From assembly GCF_949987515.2 (NCBI RefSeq), contig NC_082698.1:34438070-34502069 (forward strand): DNA of 64,000 bases. The letters run 5' to 3'. The notes below the pieces were generated by a model that searched no databases, was not told the origin of the DNA, and worked only from the letters and a program-made list of their open reading frames with translations. Both the position numbers and the translations under genes were made by a program. The stretch comes from Delphinus delphis. Lineage: Eukaryota; Chordata; Mammalia; Artiodactyla; Delphinidae. This document shows, piece by piece, positions 41,734 to 46,939 of this stretch; the stretch's first letter is position 1; every line of letters starts with the position of its first letter.

Positions 41734-44700
41734 AGTTCTGACAATGTTTATTATATTTTTAAAATTATAATTCTGGCTAATAGTCAAAGCTATAAAGTTT
41801 TTCTCCCTCAGGGAAAACTGTAAAACTCAGAAGCACTCATTGAAAAACACCAGAAATACCCTACTATATATAAATTACAGAAAAATCATGAGAGGAATTA
41901 AAACAAGAAACAAAAGCACTCTTTTATTCCTTTTTTTTAAAATATATTGAGCACCTACCAGGAACGAGGCACTCTCCTGAAGATAGAAAGATCAAAGACA
42001 TTCCCTTCTCTCACAGAACTGATGCTCAAGCAGGGGAGAGAACAATTAAACAATCACTTACCAAGTATGATAAATATGACTGATAGGAGTACACATTGGT
42101 GCAAAGAGCTCAGATGAAGGAAAACCAGAGAAGGTCTCCCAAACAAAGTGACATATGTATAGGCTTAGGGTTTAGACCTAAAAACTAAGGTTGGAATTAG
42201 CCAGACTTGGGGGGAAGGGGGGAGGTAGGAAAAATGTTCCAGAGAAAAAGACTTGGAGGTGAGAACAAAGATTCAGAATGAAGGGGAGTGGAGAAGAGAG
42301 AGAGAGAGAGATGCAGGGAACCTGAGACAAGATGAAGCTTAAAAAGGTAAAGTAGGAACCAGATCACAAATGATCTGTTAAGATGTGTTGGTTACGGAAT
42401 GTGGCCTTTATCTTAAGGCAACAGAAAACTAAAGGGTTTTTAGCAGAAAAAAGGCCATATTAAAATTAGCATATTAGCAAACAATAATATAACTGAAATG
42501 AAGAATAAATTAGAAAGAGATGCATGGGAGGCAGGAAGAGCAGAGTGGCTGCCGTTACAGGTGTCTCGGATTAGAGATGGTGGTGGTATGGAGGAGGGCT
42601 GTGGTAATTAGTATGGAAAGAAAAAGACTGGCCAGAGAAAGATTAGAAAGGTTGAACTGACAAGATTGGATGTGGGGACTAGCTAGACTGGGGGAAAGGA
42701 AGGGAGAGCAAAGTCAAATATTATTCCTAGATTTCTGGATCTTGCAATCTGAACTTAATATTTCCCTTCTATTGGAAATACTTACAAGGTTCTAAAAACA
42801 TTACAGTTTCTTTTCAGTTACACACATTGATATAAACAGTGCAAAAAATATTTTAGATTTGGTTCTAGCAAATATGATTTTTATCTCTTGAACCATCTTC
42901 CACCTTTTCTACAATAAAGTATTAAAATGAGTCTGTATTCCACACCAAAAGGAAATTTAGTTAATAAAGACAGGTGCTCAGTGCATGGAGAAGACCAGCT
43001 TGAAATTAAAAGTTTGCTATCCAAAGTGAACCCTCAGATGAAAAAGTCAAGGACTGACAGTATCCCGAAACCAGAAAGTGTCTCAAAAGTGTTTTCTGTG
43101 AACCTATTATATTACCAAAATAAGCACAGGACTAGCTCTTTCATAAAACCATGACAGGCTTTCTTTTTACAGCAGAATTTGATAGAATTTTGGCAAGCTA
43201 AATAAAAAAGATCTATAGAAAAAAAGAGCACCACCCTTTGAAATCCAATGTCGAGAACAAAAAGCACTTGCTTTCAAAACTCACTCATTCATTCAGAAGT
43301 TTAGGTGCTCTAAACTTCTGTAAATAGATTAACATTGGCCAAGGAGATTAGGCACCCTTTAATCTTTCATTTTGTCTCTATAAAACTATAACCAATACTG
43401 TGAACATATACCGTCTACTCAGGAACGAAATTTCAAGAGCTACTCATTCCCTTAAACGTTTTACCACCTTATAAACAGAATACCATATTAAGTTTGTATA
43501 TCAATGTATTTATAATGTATGTATTTATATAGTCATATGGGGGTAACAAATTAGATGGTACACCTTTCTGTCTTTGCAAAAATTGAAAATACTACTTGTA
43601 TACTCTCGAGGCGATTTTACATATCACAAAATAAGAATTTCCTCACATTGAACGGATTCAACTAATCTATGAAATAAAAATTAGATGCCCCACTACAGGT
43701 ATCTTAGGACCCCTTTCACCCAACTCCCATGGGTTTCTCCCATGAACTCTTTTATCAGTTATCTAGGGAATCTGTGAGGGATGGGTTATCATTTCATTTG
43801 CAAAACAGGAATGTGTTAACTATGAAAGATGAACAAAAACTATGTTTTCTGAACTATCATCATTTTCCCCTTTCAGTCTATGTGGCAGAAGGACCCATTT
43901 CTCACGAAAACTAACAGTAAACTTGGCGAATCCTGACTGCTATCAGAGGGACTATCCCCTACTTACACACACACATGTCCACTAATTTCAAGCCTCTGAC
44001 AAAATGTACTCTCCCCACTCTCTCATATTGGAGGAAAGGAGAACTTTCCTTCTATAGCTATACAAATAAATGTCTTGTTGGCCTTTCTACAGTTTCCTAT
44101 CGATGGGCATCGCTTCAAACTAGTTTAAGACTCGCGATACATCTTTCACGCCTTAGGTGAGGAAGATGATGCTAATACAATAATTTGCTAAAGATTACAA
44201 TGCTGACGACTGAATGTGTACTGTCAAACAAAGCGAAGAATTATACTGTAATGTAAGGAAAAAGTCCTCAGGAAAGAACATATCCCTAAAGCCGTAAACG
44301 CAAAATTTTAACATAATTAGAAGGCCACGTAGATAATATTAACTCAAAATCTCCCCGACTTCGACAGTTGCTACCAAGTTTTCCCGTGAAATGGAGGTTA
44401 GGGATCGGCCTTAAAATGCTCAGAAAGAGAAGAGACTCTCCCAGAACTGAAAGGGGGAAGAGAAACCAGAGAAGAGAAACATGGTGAGGAAAGAGAAAAA
44501 CTAGCCCTAACGCGCCAAAGGGTCTATTCAACAACAAAAAAGACATTTTTGAACCGATTTACGAGGGGTAACCCGAGCCCAAACCCCCGCAGACCGAGGG
44601 GCGAACCGCGGAGTCTGGGGAGGAAGGCACCCGAGCCCAGTGACAATAGGAACCGTTCCTTTCTAGGAGTGGGGGCTCCGAGAGGAGACCGTGCCTCGCC

Positions 44701-44753
44701 GGGCCGCCTTCCCGTCCGCTCGGGAGAAGCTAGACCCACCTGGAAACCGCCAT
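8475..44753 (-). CDS. BTAF1: BTAF1 (TAF172/Mot1), 5' part: exons 1-14, residues 1-550, gene runs off the left edge
   Basis: BTAF1 is a nuclear Snf2-family ATPase that embraces TATA-binding protein with N-terminal HEAT repeats and uses ATP to strip it from DNA, redistributing TBP between promoters. Fourteen exons were read on the minus strand. Joined, they give an uninterrupted 550-residue frame starting MAVSRLDRLF and ending LLSTQDQ, and every junction has an AG acceptor and a GT donor. The content is helical HEAT-type repeats with an acidic/basic linker (about residues 90-280) that includes the basic stretch EEKRRK. Human BTAF1 is about 1,849 residues, so the later HEAT repeats and ATPase must lie left of base 1. 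The start is fixed by the MAVSR exon in a CpG island. Intron 1 is the longest (about 12 kb) and intron 10 the shortest (99 bp). No frameshift or stop was seen. FGFBP3 lies about 7.8 kb away, divergently oriented, as in human. Confidence 0.96.
9005..9034 (+). repeat. 13-bp tandem repeat
   Basis: AACCCCAATGGGT occurs twice exactly (9,005-9,017 and 9,018-9,030), followed by a partial third copy. In BTAF1 intron 13. Confidence 0.85.
9191..9397 (-). mobile_element. Cetacean about 200-bp SINE, reverse orientation
   Basis: Poly-T, CpG-rich body, and head read in reverse as GCGCCACCAGGGAAGCCCC. Perfect 13-bp duplication CTCACAGATTAGA at 9,178-9,190 and 9,398-9,410. Sense with respect to BTAF1 (intron 13). 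Confidence 0.95.
10040..10265 (-). mobile_element. hAT-type non-autonomous DNA transposon remnant
   Basis: AAATAAAGTTTTATTGG, ATTATCTATGACTACTTTTG, GCAGAGTTGAGTAGTTTTGA, CATATGGCCCACAAAGCC and AAGTTTGCCAACCCCTG match the common short mammalian DNA transposon with GGCAAACT-type termini. Orientation is by convention only. Confidence 0.65.
11315..11439 (-). CDS. BTAF1: BTAF1 exon 13 (residues 469-510)
   Basis: A 125-bp exon between acceptor ATCTTACAG and donor GCAG|GTAATT. It encodes [20 protein letters not shown] and ends YPQVQQC plus two bases of Ser510. The HEAT repeats continue. Confidence 0.96.
11440..12255 (-). other. BTAF1: BTAF1 intron 12, no recognised feature
   Basis: 816 bp, AT-rich, with an A-rich stretch at 11,944-11,990. 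No identifiable repeat. Confidence 0.6.
12256..12396 (-). CDS. BTAF1: BTAF1 exon 12 (residues 422-468)
   Basis: A 141-bp in-frame exon between acceptor TTTTACAG and donor AAA|GTAAAT. It encodes [20 protein letters not shown] and then [20 protein letters not shown], ending QTQK. The DDDVRAVAA turn is a textbook HEAT intra-repeat motif. Confidence 0.97.
12397..13094 (-). other. BTAF1: BTAF1 intron 11, no recognised feature
   Basis: 698 bp containing a short open frame on the plus strand that matches nothing I know. No clear repeat. Confidence 0.6.
13095..13271 (-). CDS. BTAF1: BTAF1 exon 11 (residues 363-421)
   Basis: A 177-bp in-frame exon between acceptor CATTTGTAG and donor CAG|GTAAAC. It encodes [20 protein letters not shown] through [19 protein letters not shown]. 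The two HEAT units contain the PVRETCAQ and VRHGGL helix motifs typical of the BTAF1/Mot1 family. Confidence 0.97.
13371..13466 (-). CDS. BTAF1: BTAF1 exon 10 (residues 331-362)
   Basis: A 96-bp in-frame exon between acceptor TTTTAACAG and donor GAA|GTAAGT. It encodes [20 protein letters not shown] and ends FGDFVSDE. It is separated from exon 11 by only 99 bp, the shortest intron in the gene here. Confidence 0.96.
13467..14160 (-). other. BTAF1: BTAF1 intron 9, no recognised feature
   Basis: 694 bp, AT-rich. The pyrimidine-rich stretch at 13,830-14,100 may be decayed LINE material but no specific family is recognisable. Confidence 0.55.
14161..14250 (-). CDS. BTAF1: BTAF1 exon 9 (residues 301-330)
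   Basis: A 90-bp in-frame exon between acceptor TTCTTATTAG and donor GAG|GTAAGT. It encodes [19 protein letters not shown] and ends [20 protein letters not shown], across the exon 8/9 junction, is a classic HEAT helix start and recurs as [13 protein letters not shown] in exon 11. Confidence 0.96.
14251..15341 (-). other. BTAF1: BTAF1 intron 8, no confident feature
   Basis: 1,091 bp. About 14,840-15,010 reads like a decayed DNA transposon but I could not assign it. Confidence 0.5.
15342..15410 (-). CDS. BTAF1: BTAF1 exon 8 (residues 278-300)
   Basis: A 69-bp in-frame exon between acceptor TTATTCAG and donor GAG|GTAGGA. It encodes [14 protein letters not shown] followed by NDLFNPSWE. It begins the return from linker to HEAT repeats. 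The length is a multiple of three and both ends lie on codon boundaries, so skipping would keep the frame. Confidence 0.95.
15687..15816 (-). CDS. BTAF1: BTAF1 exon 7 (residues 234-277)
   Basis: A 130-bp exon between acceptor TTTTTTTTAG and donor GAG|GTACTA. It encodes [19 protein letters not shown] and then [20 protein letters not shown], ending IEE. The EEKRRK segment resembles a monopartite nuclear localisation signal. The donor has a poor +4/+5 match. Confidence 0.95.
16545..16990 (+). mobile_element. L2 LINE 3' end
   Basis: CCAGGCTTTTGTCCTTGCTATTCC, TGGAATGTCTTT, GAATGTAAGCTCCACGAAGACAGG, TATCTGGCACATAAAAAGTA and the terminal AATGAATGAG are the standard L2 3' signature. In BTAF1 intron 6. 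Confidence 0.8.
17370..17505 (+). mobile_element. MER5-type hAT transposon fragment
   Basis: GATTCTGATTTAAGAG, GGGGCCCAAGAATCTACATTTTAA and TTGAACCACTCTTTGAGAAATGC match the short MER5A-like element. Confidence 0.65.
17685..17865 (+). mobile_element. L2 LINE fragment
   Basis: TCATACAGCCTTTCTTTCTG and CTGCTACCTGGAATGCACTCC match the coding 3' part of L2. Confidence 0.55.
18111..18247 (-). CDS. BTAF1: BTAF1 exon 6 (residues 189-234)
   Basis: A 137-bp exon between acceptor TTTTAG and donor AAGAG|GTAATA. It encodes [15 protein letters not shown] and the strongly basic segment [20 protein letters not shown], ending ETNEK plus two bases of Ser234. The basic run could serve in nuclear import or DNA contact, which is an inference from composition. 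Confidence 0.95.
18547..18823 (+). mobile_element. Long SINE (CHR-2 type)
   Basis: Head GGACTTCCCTGGTGGCATAG and full body through GACCCAACACAGGCAAAAAC. Target-site duplication AACCATACTA at 18,537-18,546 and 18,824-18,833. In BTAF1 intron 5. Confidence 0.93.
19460..19817 (-). mobile_element. Long SINE (CHR-2 type), reverse orientation
   Basis: Starts with a T-rich tail and TTTTTGGCTGCATTGGGTCTTTG, and ends with head ACTGCACCACCAGAAAAGTCC. The flanking repeats TGTCTTCCTTATTT and TGTCTTCTTTATTT differ by one base. The body has an extra internal duplication of the CAGTAGCTGTGGC unit. Confidence 0.93.
20270..20530 (+). mobile_element. Diverged L1 3' fragment
   Basis: TTATGGTACAGCCATATAAATAGCATGAAGC and later strings resemble the ORF2-to-UTR junction of an old L1. 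Low identity. Confidence 0.4.
20966..21129 (-). CDS. BTAF1: BTAF1 exon 5 (residues 134-188)
   Basis: A 164-bp exon between acceptor TTTAAAG and donor CCT|GTAGGT. It encodes [20 protein letters not shown], followed by the acidic stretch [13 protein letters not shown] and ending NKQP. It is basic first and acidic after, characteristic of the BTAF1 linker inserted between N-terminal HEAT repeats. Confidence 0.96.
21340..21386 (+). repeat. 17-bp tandem repeat, about 2.8 copies
   Basis: CTAGCTAACAAAACACT repeats exactly at 21,340 and 21,357, then a partial copy from 21,374. In BTAF1 intron 4, about 210 bp upstream (on the gene strand) of exon 5. Confidence 0.9.
21387..22735 (-). other. BTAF1: BTAF1 intron 4 part, no confident feature
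   Basis: AT-rich. Part of 22,170-22,700 (GAATACAATCCAAAATTAACTGACATACAAAGAATCAAGAAAATG) resembles an old L1 ORF1-region fragment, but the match is too diverged to delimit. Confidence 0.45.
22736..23021 (+). mobile_element. SINE of intermediate structure (CHR type)
   Basis: Head GGGGCTTCCCTGGTGGCACAG with the short-form middle (GAGAGGCCGCAAAAGTGAGAGGCC), followed by the long-form 3' part (CCCGCTTGCCACAACTAGAG) and an (AAAT) tail. It combines features of the 200-bp and 300-bp types. Confidence 0.9.
23060..24640 (+). mobile_element. Old L1 ORF2/3' portion, interrupted by a younger L1 end
   Basis: ACAATTCCTATCAAAATATCAGCTGG, then AATAGAACTGAGAGTCCAG, TTTTCAACAAATGGTGTTGAGA and GAGATATCACTTCACAGTCACTGG run in ORF2 order. 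The block from 23,444 to 23,567 is a later insertion. Antisense to BTAF1. Confidence 0.88.
23444..23567 (-). mobile_element. 5'-truncated L1 3' end inserted into the older L1
   Basis: T-rich tail, TAACAAAGTGAATCAGCTAT and GCGTCTCCCTCCCTCCCACCCTCC. Exact 13-bp target-site duplication CTTCTTGATTTTA at 23,431-23,443 and 23,568-23,580. Confidence 0.93.
24641..25370 (+). mobile_element. Second old L1 3' end, overlapping in content with the preceding one
   Basis: GCGTTGACAAGGTTATGTGGAG restarts the ORF2 tail already present at 24.3 kb. It then runs through ATTATTCAGCCCTAAAACAG and GTGGTTGCCAGGGAGTGAGG to CTGAACTGTACAGTTAAAAATG. Confidence 0.85.
25385..25775 (+). mobile_element. Third L1 3' UTR remnant
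   Basis: GTAAAAAGAAGCCAGTCACAAAAG, TTATATGAAATGTCCA, CACTGAATTGGACACTTTTAAAATGG and the A-run at 25,759. The subfamily differs from the element before it. Confidence 0.75.
26090..26215 (+). mobile_element. MER5-type hAT transposon fragment
   Basis: TACATATCAGTCACCTGTGGGGC and ATCTATTAAATCAGAATCTTTAAGA fit the MER5A-like sequence. Confidence 0.6.
26216..27249 (-). other. BTAF1: BTAF1 intron 4 (exon 4 side), no recognised element
   Basis: AT-rich, with a small duplication of TTAGTAAACTTA at about 26,300-26,325 and an (AT)n run at 27,004-27,020. Confidence 0.5.
27250..27396 (-). CDS. BTAF1: BTAF1 exon 4 (residues 85-134)
   Basis: A 147-bp exon between acceptor CCTAATCTAG and donor TCAG|GTATGT. 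It begins with a Ser/Thr/Glu-rich linker ([16 protein letters not shown]) and continues into the conserved block [19 protein letters not shown]. The linker is the part that departs most from the human protein as I remember it. The downstream block looks unchanged. Confidence 0.95.
28182..28300 (+). mobile_element. Short tRNA-Glu-derived SINE (CHR-1 type)
   Basis: TCTCTGGTGGTCCAGTGGTTAGGATTCCACGC is close to the tRNA-Glu 5' half, with B box GTGAATTCAATCCCTGGTCAGG and an A-rich tail. The anticodon arm is degenerate and there is a SINE-type tail, so it is not a tRNA gene. In BTAF1 intron 3. Confidence 0.9.
28880..28945 (+). mobile_element. L1 3' terminal fragment
   Basis: GCAACTATACTCCAATAAAAATTAATTT plus an A-rich tail, the cetartiodactyl L1 end. 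Confidence 0.6.
29127..29241 (-). CDS. BTAF1: BTAF1 exon 3 (residues 47-85)
   Basis: A 115-bp exon between acceptor TTTTTTAAG and donor CAAG|GTGCTT. It encodes [20 protein letters not shown] and ends in PRTKQ plus one base of Glu85. The paired-helix pattern with a conserved Asp-Thr-Arg turn is HEAT-like. The donor is weak (GTGCTT instead of GTRAGT). Skipping this exon would shift the frame. Confidence 0.95.
29440..31318 (+). mobile_element. Old L1 (L1M type) ORF2 and 3' UTR
   Basis: Continuous ORF2 homology from ATCAGCTGTATTTCTGTACAC through CAATTCCTATCAAAATCCCAGCTGG, AATGGTCAATAAAAAAATGAAAAGATG and TTACCATATGACCCAGCAATTCTGC to a 3' UTR ending ATTTCAATAAAGCTG. Many stops and shifts. It fills over half of BTAF1 intron 2, antisense. 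Confidence 0.9.
31319..32579 (-). other. BTAF1: BTAF1 intron 2 (exon 2 side), no recognised element
   Basis: No repeat recognised with confidence. The region has a more balanced base composition than neighbouring intron sequence. Confidence 0.5.
32580..32703 (-). CDS. BTAF1: BTAF1 exon 2 (residues 5-46)
   Basis: The acceptor ATTTTAG precedes GCTTGATCG, and the donor is AAA|GTAAGA. The exon is 124 bp, enters in phase 2 and ends on a codon boundary. It encodes the first HEAT-like helices ([15 protein letters not shown] through NNLLSK), which lead directly into the exon 3 sequence. Confidence 0.96.
32780..33400 (+). repeat. Diverged mammalian interspersed repeat (family not named)
   Basis: AAGTGCTTTGGGGAGTG, GTATGAGCTGGACCTTAATGG, GAGAGATTAGTCTGGCAGCAGTGTG form a recurring mammalian series, also seen at 41.94-42.45 and 46.35-46.86 kb. 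Confidence 0.5.
33755..33835 (+). mobile_element. MIR fragment
   Basis: CCACGATTCAAATCCCAGTTCTGCCACTTATC is the conserved head of a MIR. Confidence 0.6.
33840..35680 (-). other. BTAF1: BTAF1 intron 1 part, no recognised element
   Basis: AT-rich with an (AT)n run at about 34,468-34,484. No identifiable repeat or exon. Confidence 0.5.
35699..35992 (-). mobile_element. Long SINE (CHR-2 type), reverse orientation
   Basis: Poly-T, GGCTATGCTGGGTCTTCG, body, and head in reverse GGACCACCAGGGAAGTCCC. Flanking CATAATTCCCTTTTTT and CATAATCCCTTTTTTG form the target-site duplication. Confidence 0.93.
36003..37000 (-). other. BTAF1: BTAF1 intron 1 part, possible decayed LINE
   Basis: Pyrimidine-rich. 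Strings such as CTTTACACTTATCCTCTTTC and CCAATGAACTTCTAAGCTC suggest an old LINE or DNA element, not delimited. Confidence 0.4.
37015..37490 (+). mobile_element. L2 LINE 3' portion
   Basis: CTTTCAATGGCTCACCCTTACCTACCAGATAG, TACTTGGAATGCCTTTCTTGG, AGGTTCAGTTCAAGTCCTTTACCTTC and GAAACCATCTCAGAC are L2 ORF2-end motifs. Confidence 0.75.
37495..38860 (-). other. BTAF1: BTAF1 intron 1 part, no recognised element
   Basis: Moderate GC between 37,860 and 38,450. No exon, RNA or repeat recognised. Confidence 0.5.
38865..39035 (+). mobile_element. L1 3' end fragment
   Basis: CACAAACTACTATGTACAAAATAAATAAGCAACAAGG, TTGTACCCCTGAAACCAATATAATG and ATTATACTTCAATTTAAAATAAAAAG match the cetartiodactyl L1 3' UTR. 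Confidence 0.75.
39770..39900 (+). mobile_element. L2 3' terminus
   Basis: AACTCCATGAGAATGGGAACTCC, TGCTGTATCTCCAAGCACCTAG and TACTTGTTAAATGAGTG match the L2 3' end. Confidence 0.65.
39901..41494 (-). other. BTAF1: BTAF1 intron 1 part, no recognised element
   Basis: No repeat or exon recognised. A short poly-T/poly-G run lies at 41,276-41,291. Confidence 0.5.
41508..41730 (+). mobile_element. Cetacean about 200-bp SINE with 30-base A tail
   Basis: Head GGGCTTCCCTGGTGGCGCAG, CpG-rich body, end GAGAGGCCCGCATACTGC, then an uninterrupted A run. Target-site duplication AAAACTAGTTCTG at 41,495-41,507 and after the tail (to 41,740). The pure A tail suggests a recent insertion. Confidence 0.95.
41940..42450 (+). 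repeat. Diverged mammalian interspersed repeat (family not named)
   Basis: TATTGAGCACCTACCAGGAACGAGGC, GACTGATAGGAGTACACATTGGTGC, AAGGTCTCCCAAACAAAG and GATCACAAATGATCTGTTAAG, in the same order as the copy at 46.35-46.86 kb. A short (GA)n run lies at 42,298-42,311. Confidence 0.5.
42460..44525 (-). other. BTAF1: BTAF1 promoter-proximal intron 1, largely unique
   Basis: Apart from the inverted repeat at 43,294 no repeat was recognised. Composition shifts from AT-rich to moderate GC as the CpG island approaches. Confidence 0.5.
43294..43320. repeat. Perfect 11-bp inverted repeat with 5-base loop
   Basis: CAGAAGTTTAG, loop GTGCT, CTAAACTTCTG. It would form a hairpin of 11 uninterrupted pairs on either strand. 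In BTAF1 intron 1, about 1.4 kb from exon 1. Confidence 0.8.
44740..44753 (-). CDS. BTAF1: BTAF1 exon 1, coding part
   Basis: Fourteen coding bases, ATG GCG GTT TCC AG, followed by the donor GTGGGT. They encode MAVS plus two bases of Arg5, completed by exon 2. The ATG lies in GCCATGG, a strong initiation context with G at +4. The sequence around it, ATGGCGG, is also a YY1-type core. The exon lies in a CpG island. Its upstream end (5' UTR and transcription start) cannot be fixed from sequence alone. Confidence 0.95.
44746..44753 (-). promoter_or_regulatory. BTAF1: YY1-type motif overlapping the BTAF1 start codon
   Basis: On the gene strand the start reads GCCATGGCGGTTTCC. ATGGCGG matches the core of the YY1 site (AAGATGGCGGC), which in many housekeeping genes lies just downstream of the transcription start and overlaps the initiator codon. 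Only the core matches, since the AAG extension is replaced by GCC. Confidence 0.45.
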
Positions 44754-45145
44754 GGCCGGGCGCCGGCGGTTCGGAGCTCCCCGCGAGCGACGCGCCGCGC
44801 TACCGACGCGCTAGTTTCCAGGGAGCGGAGCGGCGCAGGCCCAGGCCACGGAGCAGATAGGAGCGGCCGGTGCAGCGCAGGATGTCCCGGCGCGGGCCCT
44901 CGGGCATCTGCCCCGCCGCCTACCAGAGCTCGTCCCTGCCGCGGCCCGGGAGCAGGGGTCTGAGACGTCGGCGGAGGCAGCACTCCTCCGACCCGCACGA
45001 CTTCAAACCGGGTGCCCCCAACCCCGCTCTTTGCTGACGCAGGCGTCGGCACGCCGGACTGAGCGTCAGCGCGCCGGAAGTGACGCCAGCTCACCGCCAG
45101 GGGCTCCGCTCCGCCGCTGAGTAGGAGTATGAGCCCTTACGGCCT

Positions 45146-45161
45146 GGCGGCGCGCGCCGCC
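45146..45161. repeat. Perfect 16-bp GC palindrome in the CpG island
   Basis: GGCGGCGCGCGCCGCC is identical to its own reverse complement. It lies at the outer edge of the BTAF1 CpG island, about 400 bp upstream of the ATG. Function unknown. Confidence 0.7.
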
Positions 45162-45180
45162 AAAACAAGCTGTCTTTGCT

Positions 45181-45870
45181 CATCTAGAGGGGGTCGGTAG
45201 TCTTCATACGAGGCGAGAGAGGAGAAATGAGTCCACTTATTTTCTAGGGAAGGAAAAGAAGCGATCTAGCCAAGGTTCTGGGAGTTAAAACCTTTGCTTC
45301 TAATTCCTCACTGCCCCGATCTCCATCTCACCAGACTGCTTCTAGAGAAAGCAGAATCCACAGGACCATAGCATGCTCTAGTCCAGGTGGCGATGCCAGT
45401 GGGAGGGGTGAAATCCAGAAAGACCTGCAACGGCACAGAAGACACGGCTCGAATGTTTGCCATCTATCTGCCATATGTTCTGCCTAGGTATTGGAGGGAA
45501 GGTATTCTGTCAACCATTTTGCCATGTTTGATTTCTTAATTGCTTGTGTTGTTGGTACCATGATTTTCTCAACCATATTTGAAAACTCTCAGCCATTTAT
45601 TTATGTATTTATTTATTTGCTTATGTGGCTGTTCAGTCGCTTAATTTATTAGGCTTTTAAACATTCTTCTGTCACCTAGTGCAGGCCCTTATCACCTTAA
45701 ACTTGATTTTTTGATAGTAGTCAAAGTAATATTTCTCCAGCTTCAACTGAGCCCATCTTAAAGGCCTCCAGCAGATTAATCTTCATGAAACACTGCTTTC
45801 ACCGTGTCACTCCTCTGCTTATAAAACTTATCCATTGGTTTCTTATTATCTGTAGAGGCTTTGCCTCAAC
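45181..45870. other. BTAF1 upstream flank
   Basis: Non-repetitive for the first 350 bp, then a (TTTA)n run at 45,597-45,622, and L2-like text (CACCGTGTCACTCCTCTGCTTATAAAAC) at about 45,730-45,850. Confidence 0.5.
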
Positions 45871-45879
45871 CCTGAGTCT

Positions 45880-45965
45880 TTTTCATCTATAAAATGAGGC
45901 TAATGAGAAGTACTATAGAAATAAAATGAGGTCATGTATCTAGAAAAGCTTACAAGAGTTTATAA
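45880..45965 (+). mobile_element. MIR fragment
   Basis: TTTTTCATCTATAAAATGAGGCTAATGAGAAG matches MIR core text. Confidence 0.5.
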
Positions 45966-45984
45966 AGCATAAAGGGAAAGAAAC

Positions 45985-46135
45985 TAACTTAAGAACCTAT
46001 GTGTTAGGCATTTGGCATGCATTATCTCATATAATTTGTAGGCCAACCCTGTAAAGTAAGTTTTAATCTTCATTTACAGGTGAGAAAACTAAGCTCAGGA
46101 AGGTTAAGTAATTTGCCCAAGATCCAAGCTACTAA
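45985..46135 (-). mobile_element. MIR remnant, reverse orientation
   Basis: GTGTTAGGCATTTGGCATGCATTATCTCAT, CATTTACAGGTGAGAAAACTAAG and GGTTAAGTAATTTGCCCAAG read as a MIR in reverse. Confidence 0.75.
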
Positions 46136-46349
46136 TAATATTTACTGTTCATTCTTAAACAAATATTAATTTGGCCCCTGCTCTATGCCAGACACTCTGC
46201 TCGGCACTGTTTTATACTATTAGACAATATCTGATTAAGCTGATGTTCACATGTCTTCATATTTCACAGCCTCCTCCCACCTGCCTTTTCAGTTCATCTA
46301 ACACCACTGAAGCTAACAAGCAGGTACATTTACTGATTGTACACTACAT

Positions 46350-46860
46350 TCATTTATTCAGCCAAAATTAAGTACCTACCACATGCTAAACTCTATACTA
46401 GAGATTAGGGCATCTAAAGAAACCAAAAACAGATAAGGTGCCCACTCTAGTTGAACTTACATTCTAATGGGAGGAAAGAGAGCAAACAGATAAACGAGAA
46501 AATATCATGTTTGTATGCTATGGAAAGCAGAATGCTGGGATAGAGAGGGTGATTAGAGACCCCAGACTGGGTGATTAGGGGGAAACAAAGAAGGAGCTTA
46601 ATTTGAGGCCTGAAGGACAAGAGGGAGCCAGCTATGTGAAAACCTGGGGAGCCTTCCAGATAGGGGATACATCTAGTGTAAAAACCTAAGAGAAGCTGGC
46701 TATCTTGGGAGACAAGATGGGAGAGGTAGAAAGGGGCCATTGTAAGGTATTTGGATTTTAGTCAAGCAATAGGAAGTCATAGGAGGGTTTTAAACATGTG
46801 AGTAAAATGATCTGATATACATTTTAAAAAATCTTACTCTTTAGTATCCAAGAGGTAATT
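46350..46860 (+). repeat. Diverged mammalian interspersed repeat (family not named)
   Basis: CATTCATTTATTCAGCCAAAATTAAGTACCTACC, GCCCACTCTAGTTGAACTTACATTCTAATGG, GAGGCCTGAAGGACAAGAGGGAGCC and CATGTGAGTAAAATGATCTG, in canonical order. This is the best-preserved of the copies here. Confidence 0.55.
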
Positions 46861-46939
46861 AGATATATAGTTCTAAAGGACATATAGAAGAGAAGAAAAG
46901 GCTGGTGTTACAGATTGGTAAGGCATAGTGTAATAATCA

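Larger units (their letters stand above)
44530..45180. promoter_or_regulatory. BTAF1: CpG island over the BTAF1 promoter and first exon
   Basis: About 650 bp that are GC-rich and dense in CpG, in sharp contrast to the AT-rich flanks. It contains the BTAF1 ATG (44,753) and extends about 400 bp upstream of it. There is no TATA box at a useful position, as expected for a housekeeping gene. Visible factor-like sites are an ETS core CCGGAAGT at 45,074-45,081 running into TGACGCCA (CRE/ATF-like, 45,081-45,088) and a second TGACGC at 45,035-45,040. Long open frames on both strands here are composition artefacts. Confidence 0.85.

Noticed and set aside
44549..45094. Several 90-143-codon frames across the BTAF1 CpG island
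   Set aside because: Composition-driven. The true start of BTAF1 is in a different frame with only 14 coding bases before its donor.
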